Position numbers and translations under genes: made by a program
Part shown: positions 1-7,327 of the stretch, one piece after another
Position numbering within the stretch: the stretch's first letter is position 1
Layout: each line of letters opens with the position of its first letter
Notes under the pieces: model-generated
The model's input: only the letters and a program-made list of their open reading frames with translations
Database searches by the model: none
What the model was told of the DNA's origin: nothing
Assembly (NCBI GenBank): GCA_038247995.1
Contig: JBBRUG010000146.1
Location: 1 to 14,013, forward strand
Direction of reading: 5' to 3'
DNA: 14,013 nt
DNA from: JBBRUG01 sp038247995
Lineage (GTDB): Bacteria > Chloroflexota > Chloroflexia > Chloroflexales > Chloroflexaceae

Positions 1-34
1 AAATCCGGCGCCCCTTTTTCGACCTAACCAGCCC

Positions 35-1216
35 TTACTGTACCGGGCGTTCGCCGAGCGTCACTTCAATCGGGCGCTCCGTGCCGCCGCGCAAAACGAG
101 CAGATTTACCGTGTCGCCGGGGCGATACTGGAGCAACAACTGGCGCAGCGATGTGTTGGCATCGATCCGCGTATCGTTGATCCCGGTGATAATATCGCCA
201 TCCTGTAAACCTGCACGCTCAGCGGCGCTACCAGGCGTAATCGCCGACTGACCACCAGGGCCGGCCTGGACGAGCGCGCCATTTTGCACCGGCAAGCTTA
301 GTTCCGCCGCCACACTGCCGTCGATCGGCAGGTAGCGCACACCAAGGAACGGATAGCGCACTTCACCAGTTGTGACGAGTTGGTTGGCCACACCGCCGAA
401 AATGGCACTCGGCACGGCGAACCCAAGGCCCTCAATCGGCGCAGCACCGGTGCCGAAGCCGGTCATGTCGTTGCGCACTACCAGGGTGTTGATGCCGACT
501 ACCTCACCGCGCAGGTTGATCAGGGGGCCGCCGCTGTTGCCGCTATTGATCGCAGCATCAGTCTGGATCAAACCTTCCATCGAACCGACCGAGCGGTTGA
601 GCGCGCTGACTACGCCGGCCGTTACGGTGTTTCGGAAGTTACCCAGCGGGCTACCGATTGCCAGCACCTGCTCGCCGGGCATCAGCGCCGCCGAGTCGCC
701 GATTGTGGCGACACCGGGCAGATCACCCTCGACACGCAGAACGGCAATATCATTCAGCGGGTCGGTACCGATCAGTTCAGCCTCGCGTCGGCTGCTGTCG
801 GCAAAGACAACCGCTAGCTGCTGTGAATTCTCAACCACATGGTTGTTGGTCAGAATATAGCCGTCGGCGCTGATGACCACGCCACTACCGCTGCCGCTGC
901 CCTGGCTGCTCGCGCTGAGTACGGTTACTACAGCGGGCGCTACCTCCTGCACAGCCGTAATCATCGCCTCGGAAGCGTTGCTCGGCGCCGACTGAGCGGC
1001 GGGCGCGTTCGGCGTCTCGGTGCTTGGCGTCGGCGCAGGCTGTACTGGCGCATTAACCGGCTGCGCGGTAATCGCCGGCCGGTTCGCTTCGGCGCGCTGG
1101 ATCATGTAATACGCTGCGCCGCCACCGGCAACTGCACCGCCGCCGACGCCGATAAACACACCCAGCAACATAACAAGAATCAACGCGATCGGATTATGTC
1201 GACGTTCACGTTCCAT
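35..1216 (-). CDS. HtrA/DegP-like trypsin-type serine protease with one PDZ domain, membrane anchored
   Basis: The product is 393 aa from the chosen ATG. A hydrophobic segment at about residues 9-29 should act as a signal anchor. A Pro/Ala/Thr-rich linker follows (about 45-80), then a trypsin-like domain (about 84-265). All three catalytic residues are visible: His126 in TNNHVV, Asp156 in LNDIAVL and Ser228 in GNSGGP. A single PDZ domain fills the C-terminus (about 288-390) and contains the PFLGV carboxylate-binding loop and the AGLQDGDII segment. The family carries out protein quality control outside the membrane. An in-frame GTG at 1228 would add four residues, but the only Shine-Dalgarno, AGGAG at 1230-1234, sits 1 nt from it. 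The same site is 13 nt from the ATG at 1216, which is long but usable, so I prefer the ATG. The gene lies downstream of the nucleotidyltransferase and epimerase genes on the same strand, with a gap of about 130 nt. No regulator is adjacent. Confidence 0.93.
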   Translation of the reverse strand: MERERRHNPIALILVMLLGVFIGVGGGAVAGGGAAYYMIQRAEANRPAITAQPVNAPVQPAPTPSTETPNAPAAQSAPSNASEAMITAVQEVAPAVVTVLSASSQGSGSGSGVVISADGYILTNNHVVENSQQLAVVFADSSRREAELIGTDPLNDIAVLRVEGDLPGVATIGDSAALMPGEQVLAIGSPLGNFRNTVTAGVVSALNRSVGSMEGLIQTDAAINSGNSGGPLINLRGEVVGINTLVVRNDMTGFGTGAAPIEGLGFAVPSAIFGGVANQLVTTGEVRYPFLGVRYLPIDGSVAAELSLPVQNGALVQAGPGGQSAITPGSAAERAGLQDGDIITGINDTRIDANTSLRQLLLQYRPGDTVNLLVLRGGTERPIEVTLGERPVQ

Positions 1217-1346
1217 AAAAACAGTCACTCCTGTAGTTCAACGCGAGCGACTTCCGCGCCGCTCCACGATCGTTGTCTACAGTGAGTATGCCTGATCTGT
1301 CTAAGCGCTTTTTTAGTCCGGTGTGAGAGGAAGATGAGAAGGCCGT

Positions 1347-1883
1347 CTACGCAGCATCATTTGCGGGAGGCGGCCCAAACTCCAGATCCGCAAGCGCACA
1401 CAAGGCATCGAAATCTTCAACGAGATCGGGCGCCTCGTGGGTAACTAATTGCCTGATTGCGCTGCGCTCGGTAACCGATGTTCGCGCCAACAAGCGCTGA
1501 ATGTCGGCAAGATCTTGCGTGCGACCAGCCAGGAGTTTCAACAAGATCAGATATGGTCTCCCCAGCACAGGATAGCCCGCCGGATCAAGCACCGGAGCGT
1601 TGAGCGCTTGATCCAGCCATAAATCGGTGCGAGTCAGGACATCAATAGGTGGACTATCGGTTTCATCCAGGGCCACACTAAAGCCGCCAATGCTCAGCAA
1701 CCCTGTGACGCGATAGCCTGCGCTAACAAATGCCTCGCGTGCACGCAAGCTGTCTCGATCGTGAATCAGAATATCCACGTCAAGCGTCATCCGTTCAGGT
1801 ATGTAGGCTCGCAAAGCTAAACCGCCCACAAGCGTCCAGGATATTGCGCCGAGGATAAGGCTCAGATCAGGGATCGGCTGCAC
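1347..1883 (-). CDS. Nucleotidyltransferase-fold protein (AbiEii / DUF6036-like), orphan
   Basis: The product is 178 aa. It shows the polymerase-beta-like nucleotidyltransferase pattern: a Gly-Gly turn (residues 20-21, LVGGLALR), the acidic pair DVD (Asp35, Asp37), a third acidic residue in PPIDVL (Asp81), and the downstream helix LKLLAGRTQDLADI with Lys116, Arg121, Asp124 and Asp127. This arrangement is typical of AbiEii/DUF6036-type proteins, some of which are toxins of toxin-antitoxin pairs. The open frame runs upstream to 1982, but the GTG at 1881-1883 follows AAAGGAGG (1890-1897) by 6 nt. That is one of the best ribosome binding sites in the window, and the Arg-rich upstream extension has none. 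No antitoxin-like or HEPN gene lies on either side, so a toxin role is not supported by context. The nucleotide and the substrate are unknown. It could equally be a house-cleaning or RNA-modifying enzyme. Confidence 0.82.
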   Translation of the reverse strand: MQPIPDLSLILGAISWTLVGGLALRAYIPERMTLDVDILIHDRDSLRAREAFVSAGYRVTGLLSIGGFSVALDETDSPPIDVLTRTDLWLDQALNAPVLDPAGYPVLGRPYLILLKLLAGRTQDLADIQRLLARTSVTERSAIRQLVTHEAPDLVEDFDALCALADLEFGPPPANDAA

Positions 1884-1996
1884 AGCCGTCCTCCTTTCGA
1901 GGAACGCAGGTGTCGAACCGGTTCCGCGAGCAGCCCGCCGCAGGGCCAGGCGTAAGAATGTTGTTGCAGGGCGTAGGGTCATGCTCTCAGTATACG

Positions 1997-2935
1997 CTAC
2001 CGCTTCAACAAATCGCGCAGGGCGGGTTCAAGTTGGCTAAAGCGGAACTGATAGCCTAATGCTTGCGCCTTGGTGGGCGCAACGCGCTGGCCCTGCACTA
2101 CCAGGTCGGCCATTTCGCCCAGAGCCACGCGCAGGGCGGCTGCGGGCACCGGCAACCAGGAAGGCGCGCCCATCACTTTGCCGAGCGTCGAACTGAACTC
2201 GCGGTTGGTTTGCGGTGTGGGCGCAGTGGCGTTCAGCGGCCCACGCACCCGCTCGTCGTCGAGCGCCAGCAAGTACAGCGCCACTAGGTCGTCGGGGTGA
2301 ATCCAAGAATAGTACTGCGTGCCGGGCAGCACCGGGCCGCCGGTGAAGAGCTTAAATGGCAGCATGATCTGCGGCAGCACCCCGGCGTCCGGGTCGAGCA
2401 CCAGGCCAGTGCGAATGAAGGCCGCCCGAACGCCATGCTCTTCAGCGCGGGCTGCCTCACGCTCCCAGGCCACACAAATCTGGGCGACAAAATCGTTGCC
2501 CGCCGGCGCAGTTTCATCAAGCGGTGTGTCGTCGCGGTGACCGTAATAACCGACCCCTGACGCGCTGACCAGCACAGCCGGCGGCTGCTTTGCGGCAGCG
2601 ATCGCGTTCACAATGCCGCGCGTGCCGATCACGCGGCTGTCGCGGATCTCAGCCTTGTAGCTATCGGTCCAGCGCGGGCCGGTGAGCCCCTCCGAGATCG
2701 GCGCGCCGGCGAGGTGAATGACAGCAGCGGCGCCGTCGATCGCAGCCATCCAGGGGCCGCTTTCGGCTACCGACCATGAGACATATTCGGCGGCGCCGGG
2801 CAGCGCACTGCGGGCGCGCTCGGGGCTGCGTGAGAAGATTACTACGGCATCGCCGCGCTGCTTCAGGGCCGTAAACAGCTTCGTCCCGATCAAGCCGGTC
2901 GCGCCGGTGAGAATAATTCGTTTTGGTGTTGGCAT
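1997..2935 (-). CDS. TIGR01777-family SDR epimerase (NAD(P)-dependent) with C-terminal DUF1731
   Basis: The product is 312 aa, close to the usual family length. The N-terminal Rossmann fold starts at once with TGATGLIG (residues 9-16). The family signature follows: HLAGAPI, RWT, SRVIGTRG, SASGVGYYG, CVAWEREA, RTGLVLD, GTQYYSWIH and NATAP. The C-terminal part (LPVPAAALRVALGEMADLVVQGQRV...P) matches DUF1731. These proteins are extended short-chain dehydrogenases resembling nucleotide-sugar epimerases; E. coli YfcH is a relative, and the physiological substrate is not established. A TTG at 2971 would extend the protein by 12 residues, but those bases form a good -35 box. A promoter placed there would start the transcript at the ATG of 2935, which agrees with the short distance from start to glycine motif expected in this family. 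It is the first gene of the minus-strand group 2935-35 and is divergent from the glycoside-hydrolase gene. Confidence 0.92.
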   Translation of the reverse strand: MPTPKRIILTGATGLIGTKLFTALKQRGDAVVIFSRSPERARSALPGAAEYVSWSVAESGPWMAAIDGAAAVIHLAGAPISEGLTGPRWTDSYKAEIRDSRVIGTRGIVNAIAAAKQPPAVLVSASGVGYYGHRDDTPLDETAPAGNDFVAQICVAWEREAARAEEHGVRAAFIRTGLVLDPDAGVLPQIMLPFKLFTGGPVLPGTQYYSWIHPDDLVALYLLALDDERVRGPLNATAPTPQTNREFSSTLGKVMGAPSWLPVPAAALRVALGEMADLVVQGQRVAPTKAQALGYQFRFSQLEPALRDLLKR

Positions 2936-2941
2936 ACCTTG

Positions 2942-2971
2942 ATCGTACTCCCGATTGAGAGTGGGCGTCAA
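2942..2971 (-). promoter_or_regulatory. Predicted promoter of the epimerase gene, probably giving a leaderless mRNA
   Basis: On the minus strand TTGACG (2971-2966) and TACGAT (2947-2942) are separated by 18 nt, a good sigma-70-like arrangement. A start point 7 nt past the -10 box falls on the A of the ATG at 2935. The transcript would then carry no 5' leader, consistent with the lack of a well-spaced Shine-Dalgarno (a GGGAG lies 12 nt away, within the promoter). Confidence 0.5.
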
Positions 2972-3037
2972 GCCGCGATGTGAAGCAGGGCGGCGTACGT
3001 GCCTGGATCATCCTCAGGCCGCCGATCCGGGGTAGCA

Positions 3038-3046
3038 TGGTACAAT
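3038..3046 (+). promoter_or_regulatory. Extended -10 element of the secreted glycoside-hydrolase-like gene
   Basis: TGGTACAAT is an extended -10 (TGn followed by TACAAT). The position for a -35 box reads GCCGCC and is not recognisable, as is common for extended -10 promoters. Transcription would start near 3053 and leave a leader of about 48 nt before the ATG at 3101. Confidence 0.45.
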
Positions 3047-3100
3047 CCCTCCAGAATTTCGCCTGCTGACGTTTGACTTCTCATTCCTGAACGAGGTGCC

Positions 3101-5014
3101 ATGATCGTCCGTCCGCTCCTGACCCTGTTCGTCCTCCTCGTCCTGCTGCCGTTCGTTCCCGCTGCAACGCCGTCTGCGCAAGCGCAGAATCGCCAACCCG
3201 CCGAACCGGGCCTCTTTGGCTTGAATATGTACATCACCGGGCGCGAGCGCAGTGAAGCCGAGGCCGCCGCGCTGGTTAATCTGGCTGAGCCGATCGGCGC
3301 GCGCTGGACGCGCGAGGAGATCTGCTGGGCCTGCTGGGGTAATACTCCCGAAAACGCTTTCTACGACCGGCGGCTCAACCTGCTCGCCGACGCCGGGATC
3401 GGCATCATCGGCATGCTGCTCACCACGCCCGAGCGCTATCGCGATCCGGCCTGTGTGAGCTACGCCCGCAGTGTCGGCGAGCCGGAATACTGGTGCGCGC
3501 CCACCGATATGGAAGCCTATGCGCGGTGGGTTGGCCAGGTGGTGGAGCGTTACGACGGCGACGGCGTGAACGACGCTCCCGGCTCGCCGCGGGTCGCTGT
3601 TTGGCAGATCTGGAACGAACCCGATCAGGACGGCACCTGGCTGCCTCGCGCCGATCCCGCCGCCTACGCGACCATGCAGCGGCTGGCGTATGCCGCAATC
3701 AAGCAGGCCGACCCGAGCGCGATTGTGCTCAACGGCGGCGTGTATACCTTCGACGGTGTCGGCCGGAATAATTTTATGGATCGGGTGGTGGAGTTTGGCG
3801 GCTGGGACAGTTTCGACGCCCTGGCGATCCATCCCTGGCTGATCGACCATCCACCGGACAACCCGGCGCTGATCAACCCGCGTGAGGGCTTCGACGTGAC
3901 GATCCCGGGCCGGATCGCGCTGGCGCAACGCTGGATCAATGCGCGTGGCGGGGGCAAGCCGCTCTATATCACCGAAGTGGGTTGGGCCACCTGCGGCAAT
4001 GCCTGTGCGCCGCAATTCGCCAAAAGCCCCGACGAACAGGCCGACTACATGGTGCGTACGTTCGTGCTTGCCGCTGCTGCCGGCGTGCAACATGTGAGCT
4101 ACTTCCAGCTCGAAGATAAGTTCGACGGCGGCCAACAACCCTGGGGGCCGGCGGCAATTCTCAACACCGACCTCAGCCCCAAACCGGCCTATGCGGCATA
4201 TGGCACGCTGGTCGGCTTGCTCCAGTTTGCGCGTTACGAAGGGCCAGGCCCGCTCCATCGCCCGAACGATCTGGTGAACCACCGCTTCCGTCTACCCGAT
4301 GGCGGCAGCGTCGATGTGCTCTGGAGTCTGCGTGGCGGGCGCGGCGTCGATTTCCCGTTGGCGAGCGGCCTCAGTGCCGCCCTGGTTGATCGCGCCGGCG
4401 GCGAAACAACGCTCCAGGGCGCTAATACGCGCCTGACCGTTGCCGAGCAGCCGATCTATGTGCGCCAGATCAGCGGGCGCGCGCGCAGCTTCACCGAGAC
4501 GAACCAGAATGTGCGCGACCCGTTCCTGCGCTTCTGGGAGCAAAACGGCGGCCTGGCCGTCTTTGGCCTGCCACTCACCCCTGAGGGCGTTGAGCCTGCC
4601 ACCGATGGCCGCGACCGCCGCGTCCAATGGTTCGAGCGGAACCGTTTCGAGGCCCACCCCGAAAACGCTCCACCCTACGATGTTCAGCTTGGGCTACTCG
4701 GCGTCGAGGCGCTAGCGCAGCGTGGCGTCGATTGGCGCACCCTGCCCACCGTGAATGGGCCGCCGGCGGCGAACTGTCGTTACTTCCCCGCAACCGGCCA
4801 CAGCCTCTGCCCACCCTTCCGCGCCTTCTGGGAACAGAATGGCGGCCTGCCCGTCTTTGGCTACCCGATCTCCGAACCGCAACGCGAAATCGTTGAGGGC
4901 GGGCGCACCCTTACCGTGCAATGGTTCGAGCGCAACCGCTTTGAAGAACACCCCGAACTGCCTGCTGCCTTCCGCGTCCAACTTGGCCGGTTAGGGGCCG
5001 AATTGCGCCGGTAG
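3101..5014 (+). CDS. Secreted TIM-barrel glycoside-hydrolase-like protein with two C-terminal 'GGL.VFG.P' repeats
   Basis: The product is 637 aa. A signal peptide (hydrophobic residues 5-22, probable cut after AQA near 28) directs it outside the cell. The barrel (about 35-375) has clan GH-A features: WQIWNEPD with Glu173 as the likely acid/base, and LYITEVGW with Glu292 as the likely nucleophile. Other conserved-looking segments are AIHPW and SYFQLEDK. A beta-rich region (about 385-455) follows. Two related repeats end the protein: 474-534 and 572-634, each with FWEQNGGL.VFG.P, VQWFERNRFE.HPE and VQLG.LG. The second also carries a Cys559/Cys570 pair. Cysteines 75, 78, 119, 132, 298 and 302 suggest disulfides. 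GAGGTG stands just before the ATG at 3101. The gene is convergent with the Ig-like gene, 32 nt away. The sugar substrate cannot be read from sequence; GH5- and GH39-like families are both possible, and the repeats may bind cell-wall or extracellular polymer. Confidence 0.9.
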   Translation: MIVRPLLTLFVLLVLLPFVPAATPSAQAQNRQPAEPGLFGLNMYITGRERSEAEAAALVNLAEPIGARWTREEICWACWGNTPENAFYDRRLNLLADAGIGIIGMLLTTPERYRDPACVSYARSVGEPEYWCAPTDMEAYARWVGQVVERYDGDGVNDAPGSPRVAVWQIWNEPDQDGTWLPRADPAAYATMQRLAYAAIKQADPSAIVLNGGVYTFDGVGRNNFMDRVVEFGGWDSFDALAIHPWLIDHPPDNPALINPREGFDVTIPGRIALAQRWINARGGGKPLYITEVGWATCGNACAPQFAKSPDEQADYMVRTFVLAAAAGVQHVSYFQLEDKFDGGQQPWGPAAILNTDLSPKPAYAAYGTLVGLLQFARYEGPGPLHRPNDLVNHRFRLPDGGSVDVLWSLRGGRGVDFPLASGLSAALVDRAGGETTLQGANTRLTVAEQPIYVRQISGRARSFTETNQNVRDPFLRFWEQNGGLAVFGLPLTPEGVEPATDGRDRRVQWFERNRFEAHPENAPPYDVQLGLLGVEALAQRGVDWRTLPTVNGPPAANCRYFPATGHSLCPPFRAFWEQNGGLPVFGYPISEPQREIVEGGRTLTVQWFERNRFEEHPELPAAFRVQLGRLGAELRR

Positions 5015-5046
5015 AGCGGCGGTAGAGCCGACCCGACGGGGCAGTT

Positions 5047-6066
5047 TTACCGCCGAATCACAAACCGCTTTACGCGCACTTGCGTACTGCTCACCCCCTC
5101 GGCGACCATGGTATACACTCCATTGGGCAGGTCGTCGCGGGCGGTGATGCGCCAGTTGGCGATCCCGCTGGCATTGGCGGTGACTGAGCGCCCGTCGGCG
5201 CTGATCGTCAGGATTGCGCCGTCGGGCCGATGGATCCAGAGTGCGACGCCTTCGTTAGCCACAAACCCGGTTGCGACAAACTGAAAACTGGTGCCGGGTG
5301 CGCCGCTGCCCGGCGTGACGTACATATTGTCGGTGGCTCGCGGCGGATCGGCGCCAACACCGCGCTGCACCTGGAAGTGGGCCACGCGCAACTGCCCCGA
5401 TTCGGTACCCTGGGCAACGGCTCCAAAGCGGCCATCTTCGGTGTTGGTCTGGGTAAGCACAATCCATTTAAGCTGGCCATCGGCGCTGGCGAAATGTTCC
5501 GGGCGCCCCCCGATGTCGGTGCTGAGCGTCGAGATACTGCCCTGTTCACTGTGCAACCAGATCGAAACCCGTTCAAAGGGAGCAAAGCCGCCACTGCGGA
5601 AGATGAACAGTGTGCCGGGTGGCCCGATACCCGGCCGCACCGTCACATTGCCGGTTGGCGCGGGCAGCGTAAAATCAGTGGGTTGGGCGCCGGCTCGCAC
5701 GATAAAACGGATCCGGCGCTCAGTCTCGCCAGTGACGCTCACTACCACAGCGCTATAATCGCCGTCGGGTGAAGTGAGCGGCGTGGTGTAACTCCAGGTC
5801 GCTCGACCGGCATCATCGGCATAGACTGGAATGTCGATCCCCTGACTATCGCTGTAGCGCACAATGCCGGCCGGCGTCTCAAAAAAGACGCGTAAGATTT
5901 CGCGGGCGCGGAAACCCTCGGCGGTGAAGGTGAAGGTTTGGCCGGGCGGCCCGAGATCGGGCGTCACATCGGAGCCGACGGCAAAACCGAACCGGGCCGG
6001 GAGCAACGCTGCGCCCGTTAGAACGAGCAGCAGCGCGAGGAGCGTACGGAGCGTGCGGGTAAACAT
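5047..6066 (-). CDS. Exported protein of three Ig-like repeats
   Basis: The product is 339 aa. An N-terminal signal peptide (hydrophobic 8-28) is followed by three tandem repeats of about 90 residues (34-124, 142-235, 249-338). Each opens with VTP/VRP..G.PGT.F.F...GF and contains a segment such as RVSIWLH or GVALWIH. Each ends in a strand with the pattern DG.Y/F/V...V and a final R.RF.V. The fold is most likely an all-beta Ig-like sandwich. I see no catalytic motif, no cell-wall anchor and no cysteine. The start is supported by AGGAG placed 6 nt upstream of the ATG at 6066. The gene is last on the minus-strand run that begins with the GNAT genes, and its end converges with the TIM-barrel gene. 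A structural or adhesive extracellular role is plausible, but no specific function can be given. Confidence 0.85.
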   Translation of the reverse strand: MFTRTLRTLLALLLVLTGAALLPARFGFAVGSDVTPDLGPPGQTFTFTAEGFRAREILRVFFETPAGIVRYSDSQGIDIPVYADDAGRATWSYTTPLTSPDGDYSAVVVSVTGETERRIRFIVRAGAQPTDFTLPAPTGNVTVRPGIGPPGTLFIFRSGGFAPFERVSIWLHSEQGSISTLSTDIGGRPEHFASADGQLKWIVLTQTNTEDGRFGAVAQGTESGQLRVAHFQVQRGVGADPPRATDNMYVTPGSGAPGTSFQFVATGFVANEGVALWIHRPDGAILTISADGRSVTANASGIANWRITARDDLPNGVYTMVAEGVSSTQVRVKRFVIRR

Positions 6067-6089
6067 CGGTGGCTCCTATAGCCGTGGGC

Positions 6090-6169
6090 AGCACCATTGA
6101 GCTTAATAAGGACGACGCGAGCGCAGCGAGCCACGCGGCTCAGTCGCTCAGCGGCTCAATCGTGGTGCT
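6090..6169. repeat. Imperfect inverted repeat between the Ig-like and Ntn-hydrolase genes
   Basis: AGCACC-ATTGAGC (6090-6102) faces GCTCAAT-CGT-GGTGCT (6154-6169). The arms are complementary over 13 bp except for a 3-nt bulge. The enclosed sequence holds a smaller GAGCC/GGCTC hairpin and three tandem octamers. No T-tract follows on either strand, so a standard intrinsic terminator is not supported. Confidence 0.5.
6136..6159 (-). repeat. Three tandem octamers of the CTGAG type
   Basis: Read on the minus strand the units are TTGAGCCG, CTGAGCGA and CTGAGCCG, exactly contiguous. Related 8-nt-period repeats occur at 10518-10541 and 11426-11457, all in non-coding DNA. Confidence 0.6.
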
Positions 6170-6176
6170 CAGTGCT

Positions 6177-7256
6177 CTAAAGTGTATGCGTCACATACTC
6201 GGCGCTACATGGCGGCCCGTCGGTGATGTACAACGCGCGGGCGTGCAGATCGATGATCACTGAAGTAAGCGTTTCGTAGTACTCCTCGGGCGGTTCGGCG
6301 TAGTCGATGTGGAAGCAGACCGAGTAGGGATGTCGATCATGGTCGCGCAGGGCGGCTTGCAGATCGGCCAGGCTGATTGGCGCGGCCGAGCTGTTGAGCA
6401 ACGCATCCAGCCGCCGATGACGCCAGTAGGAGTGCTGGTTGATCTCGATTGAGCGCTCTGCAATCCCCAGGGCCGCCGGATCGACAAAATGGTTGGCGTG
6501 TACCAGACAACCGCCAACACAACCAGTCAGGCCGGTGGTATGCGGCGCGGCCTCAATATTCACCACCTGATCGGGCGTCTGGGCGATCAGAAAGTTTGTC
6601 GAGCAGGCGCGTTCTTCAGCAGTGACAATCGCGGCGGCGGCGGCAAAATCACGCGCACGCAAGATCTCGTAACAACGCAGATGGAAGGGCCGCTTGAGGC
6701 GCGCCCAATCGTCATCACGGCTGGTTAAGCCATTGATCATCAGGCCGAGGCCGGCGCTATTCAAGCCAATCTTCCCGCCGACAATGCCTGCCTCGCTGAA
6801 ACTGAGCGTCTGAAGGCCGTCGGGTTCGGTTGTCTGCAACACCACGCCCTGCACGCCGGCGATCCAATCCCAGTTCTCACCGATCAGCAGGTGGCCGTTA
6901 GCGGTGCGCTCAGGCAAGAGCGCAAAGGCGGTGCAGCCATCGGCCATAGGCTTTTCGACGAAGCCATCGTAGAATAATTCGTAGCGTACATTGAGCGCGA
7001 CTACCTCGGGTAAACTGAAGCCTGCGCTGGCGGCGATCCCGCGCATTCCGGCGGCGTAGGCCGGGCTCTGGGATGCGATCGCCGCCCCGTAACGCTCGGC
7101 GCGTGCCAACACTTCAGGGCGCGCCAGGTTCACTTCACGTGCAAAGCGCTCAAAATAGATCGCCATATTGTGCGCAATCTGCTCGCGCAACACCTCGCCG
7201 TGCTGGACCCCTTGCTCAAATGGCGTACCCTCCAGCTGCAACAGCGGTAGGCTCAT
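6177..7256 (-). CDS. C45-family Ntn hydrolase / acyl-CoA:6-aminopenicillanate acyltransferase-like
   Basis: The product is 359 aa, the usual size for this family. The early segment GTPFEQGVQHGE (9-20) and the central DGCTAFALLPE...GHLLIGENWDW (107-131) are the family signature. Cys108 is the expected nucleophile exposed when the proenzyme cuts itself before the cysteine. Further family-like features are the GKIGLNSAGL..MINGL stretch (161-177) and the C-terminal GPPC..EY. No signal peptide is present, so it should act in the cytoplasm. Members hydrolyse or transfer acyl groups on amide bonds; the penicillin acyltransferase is only one specialised example, and the substrate here is unknown. The start is firm: GAGGAGGTGAA directly precedes the ATG at 7256. 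It lies 71 nt downstream of the last of three GNAT genes on the same strand and may be co-transcribed with them. Confidence 0.9.
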   Translation of the reverse strand: MSLPLLQLEGTPFEQGVQHGEVLREQIAHNMAIYFERFAREVNLARPEVLARAERYGAAIASQSPAYAAGMRGIAASAGFSLPEVVALNVRYELFYDGFVEKPMADGCTAFALLPERTANGHLLIGENWDWIAGVQGVVLQTTEPDGLQTLSFSEAGIVGGKIGLNSAGLGLMINGLTSRDDDWARLKRPFHLRCYEILRARDFAAAAAIVTAEERACSTNFLIAQTPDQVVNIEAAPHTTGLTGCVGGCLVHANHFVDPAALGIAERSIEINQHSYWRHRRLDALLNSSAAPISLADLQAALRDHDRHPYSVCFHIDYAEPPEEYYETLTSVIIDLHARALYITDGPPCSAEYVTHTL

Positions 7257-7327
7257 TTCACCTCCTCAATAAATGGCATCAGGGCGCCTCACGACACGCC
7301 CCTGCGGACTGCTGGATTGTCCGCCGG

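Noticed and set aside
1306..1316. GCGCTTTTTT as an intrinsic terminator
   Set aside because: No plus-strand gene precedes it and no stable stem adjoins the T-run. The flanking genes run the other way.
1884..1982. N-terminal extension of the nucleotidyltransferase to the ATG at 1982, or a tRNA-like GGTTCGA segment
   Set aside because: The ATG lacks a spaced ribosome binding site while the GTG at 1883 has an excellent one. The GGTTCGA stretch has no matching acceptor, D or anticodon arms.
2661..3038. A minus-strand ORF starting at 3038 with GGAGG nine nt upstream
   Set aside because: The ribosome binding site is tempting, but the frame overlaps the epimerase gene out of frame, and the translation is Arg-rich with no recognisable domain. 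The same bases are better explained as the plus-strand extended -10 region.
3014..4282. A 422-codon open frame antisense to the TIM-barrel gene
   Set aside because: It mirrors a GC-rich gene with clear signal peptide and catalytic motifs. The antisense translation has no coherent domain or signal and no ribosome binding site, so it is a composition artefact.
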